From NCBI RefSeq assembly GCF_006402735.1, contig NZ_CP017174.1, positions 5,645,001-5,709,000 on the forward strand: 64,000 nt of DNA, written 5' to 3'. The DNA comes from Myxococcus xanthus. Lineage in GTDB: Bacteria > Myxococcota > Myxococcia > Myxococcales > Myxococcaceae. Both the position numbers and the translations under genes were made by a program. The notes under the pieces were generated by a model. That model searched no databases. It had not been told where the DNA came from and saw only the letters and a program-made list of their open reading frames with translations. Positions 51,733 to 59,292 of the stretch are shown piece by piece; within the stretch, counting starts at the first letter, position 1; each line of letters starts with the position of its first letter.

Positions 51733-52848
51733 ATGTCCATGCGGCCCCACTTCCACGTGGCCGGCTTTCCCGTCCGGCTCCATCCGCTCTTCTTCCTCGT
51801 CGCGTTGATGACGGGCTGGACGCTCATCTCCGAGCCCGCTCGGCTCGCGTTGTGGGTGGGCATCGTCTTCGTGTCCGTGCTCCTCCATGAACTGGGGCAT
51901 GCGCTGGCCTTCCGCCGCTACGGCTGTCCCGCTCGAATCGAGCTGCACGGCATGGGCGGCACCACCCAGACCCACGACGCCGCGCACCTCACTCACCCGC
52001 AGTCGGCCTTCGTGAGCTTCGCCGGGCCGGGCATCGGCTTCCTGGCGGGCGGGCTCGTCTGGGGCCTGTCGCAGCTCGTTCCGCTGGGTGAGCCGGGCGG
52101 ACTGGCGGACCAGGGCGTGCGGCAGTTCCTGTGGGTCAACATCGGCTGGGGGCTCTTCAACCTGCTGCCCATGCAGCCACTGGACGGTGGCCATCTGCTG
52201 GCGGACCTGGTGCGCGCCCGCAGCGGCTACCGCCACGAACGGGTGGTGCTTGGCATTGGCATCGCCACGGCGGTGGTGGTGCTGGGACTGGCCATCTGGT
52301 CGAAGCAGGTCTGGCTGGGAATGTTCGCGATGATGCTGGGAATGATGAACGTCGAGCAGCTCCGCCGGACGCCGAAAGTGCGCCCCGCCGAGCCGCGGTT
52401 CGCCGCCCCCCGCGTCGTCCGCAAGCCCCGGACTGCACCGGCGGGCGCCATCTCCATCGAGGGGCTGATGGACGAGCTGCGGGGAACGCCTCTCCCCCCG
52501 GACGCGGCTGCCGCGGATGATGACCTGGAGGGCCCTCACGACCCGGCCCTGGTGGGCGAGATGCTCCTGGACAGCGGGCTGCCAGAGCTGGCCGTGGGCT
52601 CGCTCCAATCCGCCTTCACGCAGGCGCCCCTGCCGCGCACCGGCCATGCCCTGGTGCTGGCGCTGCTGCACACCGGGCGGCTCCAGGAGCTGGCCTCGCT
52701 GCTGGACAGCTCGCACGCCCGGCAACTGTCCGAGGACACCCTGGCCCTCATTTCCGAGCACGCCGGGACGGCCAGCGAGGCCACACTCACCGAGCGAGTT
52801 ACCGCGCTGCGGCACGGGCGGACTCCTGCCACGGATGAGCCCCGCTGA
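51733..52848 (+). CDS. Site-2-protease-like M50 metalloprotease with C-terminal extension
   Basis: 371 residues with about six membrane helices in the first 225. Zinc ligands are H52-E-L-G-H56 and the distal Asp151 in MQPLDGGHLL. It would cut within or near the membrane. The C-terminal ~140 residues are soluble and helical (EGLMDELRGTPLPPD, then helices resembling repeats), not part of the minimal family. Start taken at ATG 51733; a second ATG two codons later is equally possible, and neither has a strong ribosome site. A substrate such as an anti-sigma factor is possible but not visible here. Confidence 0.82.
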   Translation: MSMRPHFHVAGFPVRLHPLFFLVALMTGWTLISEPARLALWVGIVFVSVLLHELGHALAFRRYGCPARIELHGMGGTTQTHDAAHLTHPQSAFVSFAGPGIGFLAGGLVWGLSQLVPLGEPGGLADQGVRQFLWVNIGWGLFNLLPMQPLDGGHLLADLVRARSGYRHERVVLGIGIATAVVVLGLAIWSKQVWLGMFAMMLGMMNVEQLRRTPKVRPAEPRFAAPRVVRKPRTAPAGAISIEGLMDELRGTPLPPDAAAADDDLEGPHDPALVGEMLLDSGLPELAVGSLQSAFTQAPLPRTGHALVLALLHTGRLQELASLLDSSHARQLSEDTLALISEHAGTASEATLTERVTALRHGRTPATDEPR

Positions 52849-52973
52849 TTGCCGCGCCGCGCCAGAAGGTGCTCTCCGCCTGACGTCCCGGCAGGCGGCC
52901 CATCAACTGCCTTGAGCGGGAGGCACCCATCCGGGTTATAGGGGCGTCCCCTCCAGCCAGAGGAAGGTCGCGC

Positions 52974-53984
52974 GTGTCTCGTCCCCGACTCATCAAAGAA
53001 TCCTCAGAAGCGTCCGCGCCGCTCGAGCGGGAGCTCCTGGTCCGCATCCATGACCTCATGGTGAAGACGCGCGTCCTCGAGGAGCGCCTCATCCAGATGT
53101 ACAAGCAGGGCCATGGGTACTTCTGGATTGGCGGCCCCGGCGAGGAGGCGTTCAACGTCTCCCTGGGCCTGCTCATGAAGAAGGGCCAGGGCCCCGACTT
53201 CGACTATCTGCATGCGCACTACCGGCAGTCCGGCACCCTGCTCGCGCTGGGTGAGGAGCCCATCGGCTCCCTGCGGCAGATGAAGAACACGGCCACGGAC
53301 CCGTATTCGGGCGGCCGCAACTTCGCGGGCCACTACTCCGCCCGGAAGTACAACGTGGCGCCGGTGTCCTCACCCATCGAGGTCCAGTACGCCATCGCCC
53401 CGGGCACGGCCATGGTGCAGAAGCGCCACGGCGGTGACGGCATCACCATCGTCACCGGTGGCGACGCTGGCACGGCCGAGGGCGATTTCGCCTCGTGCCT
53501 GGTGTGGAGCAGCCGCCCCGCCAACCCGCTGCCCATCCTCATCATCGTCACCAACAACAAGTGGGGCATCTCCACGGCGGCGGAGGGCCAGCACGGCGAG
53601 CAGCGCATCAGCGACCGCGGCAAGGCCTTTGGCATCCGCAGCAAGACCATCAACGGCAACGACGCCGTGGAGGCCTACACCGAGCTGCGCGAGGCCATGG
53701 CCTACGTGCGCACGGAGCGCAAGCCCTTCCTCCTGGAGGCCAACGTGTCGCGCCTCTACGGCCATTCGTCCGCCTCCGGTGCCAACTACGTGGGCAACGA
53801 GGTCGACTGCCTCAAGGACTTCGAGGCGAAGCTGGAGAAGGACGGCGTCCTGACGCGAGAGCAGATGGACGCCCTGCGCAACAACTACACCGAGGAGATG
53901 GCCGCCGCCGCCCGACTGGTGCGCGACGAGCCACAGCCCGACCCGGAATCCATCTGGAAGCACATCTACGCGGAGGACAAGTAA
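52974..53984 (+). CDS. pdhA: Pyruvate (2-oxoacid) dehydrogenase E1 component, alpha subunit
   Basis: 336 residues. It binds thiamine diphosphate with the beta subunit and decarboxylates pyruvate or a related 2-oxoacid. The ThDP motif runs from GGDAGTAEGDF (~161) to NNKWGIS (~195). The family-typical RLYGHSSASGANY and phosphorylation-loop-like region are present. Start GTG 52974 with GAGGAAGG upstream. Three bases separate it from the beta subunit gene. No E2 or E3 gene is in the window. Branched-chain or acetoin substrate specificity cannot be ruled out. Confidence 0.9.
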   Translation: MSRPRLIKESSEASAPLERELLVRIHDLMVKTRVLEERLIQMYKQGHGYFWIGGPGEEAFNVSLGLLMKKGQGPDFDYLHAHYRQSGTLLALGEEPIGSLRQMKNTATDPYSGGRNFAGHYSARKYNVAPVSSPIEVQYAIAPGTAMVQKRHGGDGITIVTGGDAGTAEGDFASCLVWSSRPANPLPILIIVTNNKWGISTAAEGQHGEQRISDRGKAFGIRSKTINGNDAVEAYTELREAMAYVRTERKPFLLEANVSRLYGHSSASGANYVGNEVDCLKDFEAKLEKDGVLTREQMDALRNNYTEEMAAAARLVRDEPQPDPESIWKHIYAEDK

Positions 53985-53987
53985 CCC

Positions 53988-55046
53988 ATGGCGAACATGG
54001 CACAGGCCATCCGCATGGCCCTGCACTACGCCGAGGAGCACCTGGGCGTCACCGACATCTTCGGCGAGGACGTGGGCGCCCCCCTGGGCGGCGTCTTCAC
54101 CTGCACGCAGGGTCTGAAGACGACGTGGAACTCTCCCCTGGACGAGCGCGGCATCATCGGCGCGGCCATGGGCATCGCCATGGCCGGCGGACGGCCGGTG
54201 GCGGAGATCCAGTTCTGCGACTACGTCTACAACACCATCGACCTGCTGAAGCTGGCGGGCAACACCAGCTGGTCCACGTTCGGTGACTGGAACCTGCCCA
54301 TGGTGGTGCGCACGCCGGTGGGCAGCGGCATCCGCGGGTCCATCTACCACTCGCACTCGTTCGACGCGACGATGACCCACATCGCCGGGTGGAAGGTGGT
54401 CATGCCCTCCACGCCGCTGGACGCGTACGGGCTGCTCATCACCGCGTGCCAGGAGAAGAACCCCGTCATGTTCCTGGAGCCCAAGGCGCTCCTGCGCGTG
54501 AAGGGCGAGGAGCGGATTCCGGGCGAGCCGGATGATGAGCGCGCGCTGTCGAAGCTGATCGACGCGCCGCTGGGAGACCGCTCCCAGTGGAAGCCGCAGT
54601 GGCCCGCGGGCCTGGAGGCGTACGCGGTGCCCTTCGGCAAGGGCAAGATCGTGCGCGAGGGCACGCAGCTCACCGTGGTGAGCTACGGCCGCACCCTGCC
54701 CCTGTGCGCGAAGGCCGCGGAGACGCTGGCCGCGGACGGCATCAGCGCGGAGGTCATCGACCTGCGCTCGCTGTGGCCGTACGACTGGGAGCTCATCAAG
54801 GCCTCCGTCCAGAAGACGGGCCGCGTCCTCTTCGTCAACGAGGACACCGAGGTGACGAACTTCGGAGAGCACCTGGTGCGCCGCACGGTGGAGGAGCTGT
54901 TCTACTCGCTGCTGGCGCCGCCCCGGCTGCTGGCCGGCAAGTTCCTGCCGGGCATCGGCCTGGCGGACGCGCTGGAGATGGCGTCGGTGCCGCAGTTGGG
55001 TGACATCACCACCGCCATCCGCTCGCTCGCGGGCGAGCAGCCGTAA
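53988..55046 (+). CDS. pdhB: Pyruvate (2-oxoacid) dehydrogenase E1 component, beta subunit
   Basis: 352 residues. It has the transketolase pyrimidine-binding domain (IFGEDVGAPLGGVF, ThDP-activating Glu near 27; FCDYVYNTID, with HSHSFDATM) and the C-terminal transketolase domain (TVVSYGRTL; VIDLRSLWPYDWELI). It forms the alpha2-beta2 E1 with the preceding gene product. Co-transcribed with pdhA, and a strong hairpin follows at 55104. Confidence 0.92.
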   Translation: MANMAQAIRMALHYAEEHLGVTDIFGEDVGAPLGGVFTCTQGLKTTWNSPLDERGIIGAAMGIAMAGGRPVAEIQFCDYVYNTIDLLKLAGNTSWSTFGDWNLPMVVRTPVGSGIRGSIYHSHSFDATMTHIAGWKVVMPSTPLDAYGLLITACQEKNPVMFLEPKALLRVKGEERIPGEPDDERALSKLIDAPLGDRSQWKPQWPAGLEAYAVPFGKGKIVREGTQLTVVSYGRTLPLCAKAAETLAADGISAEVIDLRSLWPYDWELIKASVQKTGRVLFVNEDTEVTNFGEHLVRRTVEELFYSLLAPPRLLAGKFLPGIGLADALEMASVPQLGDITTAIRSLAGEQP

Positions 55047-55103
55047 GAGCGACACCCACAGTCCCCTGCTCGTGAGTCCCTTGTCTCACGGGAGAAGCAC
55101 CCC

Positions 55104-55137
55104 GGGCCGCCATTCCTCTTTGGAGGGATGGCGGCCC
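55104..55137 (+). terminator. Terminator-like hairpin after pdhB
   Basis: GGGCCGCCATTCCTC pairs with GAGGGATGGCGGCCC (one G-T pair) around a TTTG-type loop, giving a ~15-bp GC-rich stem 57 bases after the stop. It is followed by ATTCGTT rather than a full U-tract. Confidence 0.6.
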
Positions 55138-55158
55138 ATTCGTTAGACTCCGAAGGCT

Positions 55159-55656
55159 TTGTCACAGCCAATCGTCCGGACAGTCACTCCCGTCGCTGGT
55201 GCCGATGCGCCGGCCTTCCGTATTCGTCGCGCCCGCCGGGGTGACGCTGAAGCCATGGCGTCACTCCTCAAGGAGCTGGGCTACCCCCAGGGGACGGACC
55301 AGCAGACGGTCCACTGGGTCGTCAGCCATCCGGAGATTGAAATCTTCGTGGCCGGCGACCCGCAGGACCGGCCCGTGGGCATGGTGTCCTTCTCCCACCG
55401 TCCCCAGCTCCGGCTGCGCGGGCGCGTGGCCACCATCGACGAGTTGGTGGTGACGGAGACCTGGCGCCGCCGCGGCGTGGGCCGCGCGCTCATCCGGCAG
55501 ATTCTGGAGCGCTGCAAGGTGCTGAGCGCGAAGCAGCTCCAGCTCGTCTCGCCCATGACGACGACGCCGGAGACGCGCAACTTCTACACCGCGTGTGGGT
55601 TCTCCGAACTCGACTCGGGCGTGTTCCGCCACGTCGATACGGAGTCCCAGCGCTAG
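55159..55656 (+). CDS. GNAT-family N-acetyltransferase
   Basis: 165 residues from a TTG at 55159 (GAAGG just before). The first ATG would remove strand 1 and part of the fold. FRIRRARRGDAEAM opens the domain; the acetyl-CoA loop is TWRRRGVGRALI (~105-115), and ETRNFYTACGFSEL is the usual closing segment. Probably acetylates a small molecule or protein N-terminus. Follows the pdh terminator; separate transcription likely. Confidence 0.82.
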   Translation: MSQPIVRTVTPVAGADAPAFRIRRARRGDAEAMASLLKELGYPQGTDQQTVHWVVSHPEIEIFVAGDPQDRPVGMVSFSHRPQLRLRGRVATIDELVVTETWRRRGVGRALIRQILERCKVLSAKQLQLVSPMTTTPETRNFYTACGFSELDSGVFRHVDTESQR

Positions 55657-55683
55657 GGAAGCGCCGGGGCTTGCCCCCGGCTG

Positions 55684-56049
55684 CTACCGCTTGATGCTGT
55701 CCACCACGCGCTGAAGCCGGGCCCGGTCCTCGTCGCTCAGGTCCGTGAAGCGCACGCCAATGGCCTCGGCCTCGTCGCGCACCCAGGCGATGACGCCGGT
55801 GAGGTGGAACTCCTCGCCTTCAATCGCCATGGACAGCCGGACGTGGGAGCCCACGTCGTAGGACTTCCGCGTCAGCAGGCACAGGCCGCCCGCGGAGATG
55901 TTGATGGAATACGCACGCAGCGCCCGCGCCGCGTCCTGCGTCTGGTTGAAGCGAACCTCGAACCGCGCCGCCACACGCTCATCCGCCCGCCGGTTCGCGT
56001 ATGCGGCTGGATCCCCGTTCTCCATGTCATCCGCCGTCTTGGTTGTCAT
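55684..56049 (-). CDS. PilZ-domain c-di-GMP receptor
   Basis: 121 residues. The c-di-GMP signature is RRADERVAARF (RxxxR near residues 21-26) with NISAGGL some 25 residues later, where Asn replaces the more usual Asp of DxSxxG. A single PilZ domain and no output domain, so it probably acts through a partner, as motility regulators in myxobacteria do. ATG 56049; a longer frame upstream looks unconserved. Confidence 0.82.
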   Translation of the reverse strand: MTTKTADDMENGDPAAYANRRADERVAARFEVRFNQTQDAARALRAYSINISAGGLCLLTRKSYDVGSHVRLSMAIEGEEFHLTGVIAWVRDEAEAIGVRFTDLSDEDRARLQRVVDSIKR

Positions 56050-56257
56050 ACGCACCCGATAGCCCCCACGTTCGACGCTACTGGCGAACACCACGCTGCT
56101 TCCCACACCCACAGTTCCACAGGGTGACGCGCCGGGCCAACCTCGAGGTCCCGGGCGTCCGCCAAGTGTCCGCTGCTTTCCACGCCTGATTCAAGGGGCC
56201 CCCTCTATCGAATTCGGGTGCCTATGTCCTCGGTGACTTCCCCGGGAGAGCTCTGGA

Positions 56258-57133
56258 ATGCGTGTGGACCGCCTCTATGTGTTGACTGGAACCCTGGCTT
56301 TGGCCCTCTGGGCCGCCGCCTGCAACGGCGGCAACGGGCCGGGCTCTGGCGGCAAGAGGGACGCGGGCACGGATGGAGGCGGAACGCCCACCGTGGACGG
56401 TGGCGGGACGGACGCGGGCGGCGGCGGGCGGGACTTCGCCTGCAACGTGGCGCGGCAGGAGGGCTGTGCCGACGGCCAGGACTGCTACTTCGCGGACCTG
56501 GCGGACGGCGGCACCGGCAGCCGCTGCTTCGAAGCGGAGTGCGACGTGGTGGCCCAGGACTGCGCCCAGGGCCAGCGCTGCACGTATGCGATGGAGAATG
56601 GCGTCACCCAGCGGCGCTGCGTGGCCCCGGGCACCGCGGACGAAGGCGCGCCCTGCACGCTGGCTCCCAGTGACGGGGGCCTGGCCTACGACACCTGCCG
56701 GCAGGGATTGTTCTGCCGCGAGGCACCTGACGGCGCAGGAAGTGGCTTCACCTGCCAGCGCCTGTGCCATGCCACGACCCAATGTGGGAACGCGAGCGAG
56801 TGCAACACCGTGCTCCGCCTGGAAGGCACCGACGAGCTGCCGCTGGTCTGCGGCCCGCCGTCCACGGCGTGCAACCCCTTTGGCGAGGACTGCGATGCTC
56901 CACTCAGCTGCTACCCGTCCACGTCCGGTCCGCTGTGCGCGGGCAGCGGCAATCGGACGGAGGGGCAGTTGTGCGACTTCAGCAATCAATGCGCGCCGGG
57001 AAGCGCGTGTGTGAATGCGGGAGGCGGCCTCACCTGCCGTCCGCTCTGTCAGCCCGGTGGCACGCCCGCTTGCTCTACGGGCAGCTGCCGGGCGTTGGAT
57101 AGCAACCCAGGCGTGGGGGCTTGCGTCCCCTAG
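56258..57133 (+). CDS. Cys-rich surface lipoprotein
   Basis: 291 residues. The lipobox ends LWAAAC (Cys22), then a Gly/Asp/Thr-rich low-complexity spacer (~23-58). Cys-rich repeats follow with the pattern CxxGxxC (GCADGQDC, DCAQGQRC, CRQGLFC, CAPGSAC), about 25 Cys in all. This is typical of the large family of myxobacterial extracellular Cys-repeat lipoproteins of unknown role. GGGAGAG precedes the ATG. 123 bases lie before the next gene, which is also a lipoprotein. Confidence 0.75.
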   Translation: MRVDRLYVLTGTLALALWAAACNGGNGPGSGGKRDAGTDGGGTPTVDGGGTDAGGGGRDFACNVARQEGCADGQDCYFADLADGGTGSRCFEAECDVVAQDCAQGQRCTYAMENGVTQRRCVAPGTADEGAPCTLAPSDGGLAYDTCRQGLFCREAPDGAGSGFTCQRLCHATTQCGNASECNTVLRLEGTDELPLVCGPPSTACNPFGEDCDAPLSCYPSTSGPLCAGSGNRTEGQLCDFSNQCAPGSACVNAGGGLTCRPLCQPGGTPACSTGSCRALDSNPGVGACVP

Positions 57134-57256
57134 ACAGCAGGCCGGTCGCTGTGGCGGGCGGCCAGGCAGACGAGGCTTCGGAGGCGGAGGGTTCCCAGAC
57201 GGCCGGCTGGCAGGGCACGGTGTGGTGTGCATCCTGCAAAGCCGGGAGGAATGGGA

Positions 57257-58531
57257 ATGGGAACGAAGCCGGGGTGGCGGAGGGTCGTCGTGTTCGCGAG
57301 CAGCGCGCTGCTGGCGTGTGCTGGCGGCGTGGCGGACTCACCCGACGGGGACCTGCCGCCAGACGACGACAACCGCACTTCCACGATGGAGCAGAACGCG
57401 CCGGACGCGTCACTGGAAGTCGCGCCCGTGTTGGTGCTGAACGACGGGCGGCAGGTGCAGGCCGTGCCGCCCTTCGCGCCGTCGGCGACTTCGTTCCAAC
57501 CGGGCTTCCATCAAGCGCTCCGCGCGTCTCACTCAGCGGGAAGCGTGACGACCTTCCGCATGCGCGTGCCAGTGGCGCGCGACGGCGGGCGCATCCGCGT
57601 GACGTTCCGCGCGGGCGACGGAAGCATGACGCTGGTGCGCGCCACCGTGGCCCAGGCGGGCGCCAATGGAGCGCTGGTGTCCACGCCGGTGAAGCTCACC
57701 TTCGATGGCGCGGAGGGCTTCACCGTGGACGCGCGCTCGCGGAAGACGTCGGACCCGGTGGACTTCCCGGTGGCGTTCCGGGACGAGCTGGCCATCACCT
57801 TCGAGGCCCGTGGCGCGCTGGCGGCCAGCGCCATCAGCGCCTTCCCAGGCAGCTTCGCGCGCGCGGGGAACCATGCGCTCGTGACGGGCGCGCTGGGCGG
57901 CACCCTGTTCGACCGCGCCGTCGGCGTGGCCACCGTCGACGTAGAAGGCCCCACGGGCCGCGCCTTCGTGGCCATCGGAGACAGCATCACCGAGGGCTAC
58001 GTCGACACGAAGAACGACACGCGCAACGCCTGGCCCGCCAAGGTGGAGGCCGAGCTGGGCGTGCCCGTGGTGAACGCGGGCGTGAGTGGCCAGGGATTCT
58101 ACGACGCGCTGGCGCTGCTCGACGGCGAGGTGCTGGCGCTCCGGGGCATCACCGACTGCATCGTCCTGCTGGGCACCAACGACCTGGGCGACAAGGACTC
58201 CCTGTCCGTCATCCAGGCGCGGATGAACACGATGCTGGGCCGGCTCGCGCCGTTCTGCCGCACCTGGGTCAGCACCCTGCTGCCCAAGGAGAAGTCGAAC
58301 TACGCGCCCTACGAAGTGGTGAAGACCCAGCGGCTGGAGCTCAACACGTGGCTCCGCGGCGGCGGCGCCGGCCCGGAGCTCATCGACCTGGAGGCGGTGA
58401 CGCGCCAGCCAGCGAACGTGCACCTGTTCCTCGACGGGCTGGAGGTGGACGGCATCCACCCCAGCGTCGAAGGCCACCGGGTGATGGCGGACGAAGTCAC
58501 GCGCGTGCTGCGCGAAGAGGGCGGCCTCTAG
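57257..58531 (+). CDS. SGNH/GDSL-family hydrolase lipoprotein
   Basis: 424 residues from ATG 57257, with GGGAGGA six bases upstream; the ATG at 57251 sits too close to the site. The lipobox ends SALLAC (Cys21). Residues ~50-235 form a beta-rich N-domain. The SGNH hydrolase follows: GDS at 241-243 (nucleophile Ser243), a GVSGQGF block, GTND at 306-309, and D398-GI-H401. It would hydrolyse an ester, for example acetylated cell-wall polysaccharide or lipid, outside the cytoplasm (inference). Confidence 0.85.
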   Translation: MGTKPGWRRVVVFASSALLACAGGVADSPDGDLPPDDDNRTSTMEQNAPDASLEVAPVLVLNDGRQVQAVPPFAPSATSFQPGFHQALRASHSAGSVTTFRMRVPVARDGGRIRVTFRAGDGSMTLVRATVAQAGANGALVSTPVKLTFDGAEGFTVDARSRKTSDPVDFPVAFRDELAITFEARGALAASAISAFPGSFARAGNHALVTGALGGTLFDRAVGVATVDVEGPTGRAFVAIGDSITEGYVDTKNDTRNAWPAKVEAELGVPVVNAGVSGQGFYDALALLDGEVLALRGITDCIVLLGTNDLGDKDSLSVIQARMNTMLGRLAPFCRTWVSTLLPKEKSNYAPYEVVKTQRLELNTWLRGGGAGPELIDLEAVTRQPANVHLFLDGLEVDGIHPSVEGHRVMADEVTRVLREEGGL

Positions 58532-58545
58532 CCGCGCCCCCGCGC

Positions 58546-59259
58546 TCAACCCTGGCGCGAGCCGAGCACGCCGTGGAGCACCAGCAGCTCCGCGAGCCCC
58601 GGCGGCGCCAGAATCCAGTCGTCCTCCGTGGGCACCCAGCGCACCGGGGCCCCGGCCCCCTCCAGCAGGCTGTTCACCTGGAGGAGCAGCGGCTCGAAGG
58701 TGGAGACGGGGGCCTCGCGGCTCCCCTCCGGGGCCGACACCTCGTGTCCACCGGGCTCCAGGCGGAAGGCGGCGCGGCCTGACTGGGGCGTCACCTCGAA
58801 GCCGGGCAGGTACGGCTGCATGGCGGCCTGGAGCCGCTCCAAGAGTGCGCCGTCCTCGTAGGGGTGGGACAGCTCCCAGTCGAAGAAGGTGGGCAGCTGC
58901 GCGAGCAGCTCCTGGTGCAGCGGGTTGGCGCGGCTCTGCCGCCAGTGGTGCTCGGCCAGGTCATAGGCCGTGGCGGGCACGCGCAGCTCGTACTTCTCCA
59001 ACTTCGCGAGCAGCTCGCCCATCCGCTCCACCAGGTCCGCGGGCGGCTCGGCGCGGGACACCCAGCCCCAGTCCGCCACCGACTGCCCGCGCCGCTGGCC
59101 CTCCACCCGGTCCCCTTGACGCAGCTGGAGCTGCGGCTCCGGGGCCTCCTCTTCCGGGTACAGCCCCGCGTGCAGGAGCGGCCCGCCCGATTCGGGCCGC
59201 AGCCGCGCGAAGCGGTGCGCCGGGTTGACCTCCACCACGCTGAACGTCTCCCTGGCCAT
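58546..59259 (-). CDS. Hypothetical protein adjacent to ppc
   Basis: 237 residues, cytoplasmic, no motif recognised. An N-terminal small beta-rich part (SVVEVNPAHRFARLRPESGG, ~5-60) could be an OB or cold-shock-like fold. The rest is mixed and acidic. GAGGAGA lies a few bases ahead of ATG 59259. Same strand as ppc, 33 bases downstream of it, so probably co-transcribed. Confidence 0.65.
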   Translation of the reverse strand: MARETFSVVEVNPAHRFARLRPESGGPLLHAGLYPEEEAPEPQLQLRQGDRVEGQRRGQSVADWGWVSRAEPPADLVERMGELLAKLEKYELRVPATAYDLAEHHWRQSRANPLHQELLAQLPTFFDWELSHPYEDGALLERLQAAMQPYLPGFEVTPQSGRAAFRLEPGGHEVSAPEGSREAPVSTFEPLLLQVNSLLEGAGAPVRWVPTEDDWILAPPGLAELLVLHGVLGSRQG

Positions 59260-59292
59260 CGCCGTCTCCTCGGATGTCCGACGTCGCGGAGC

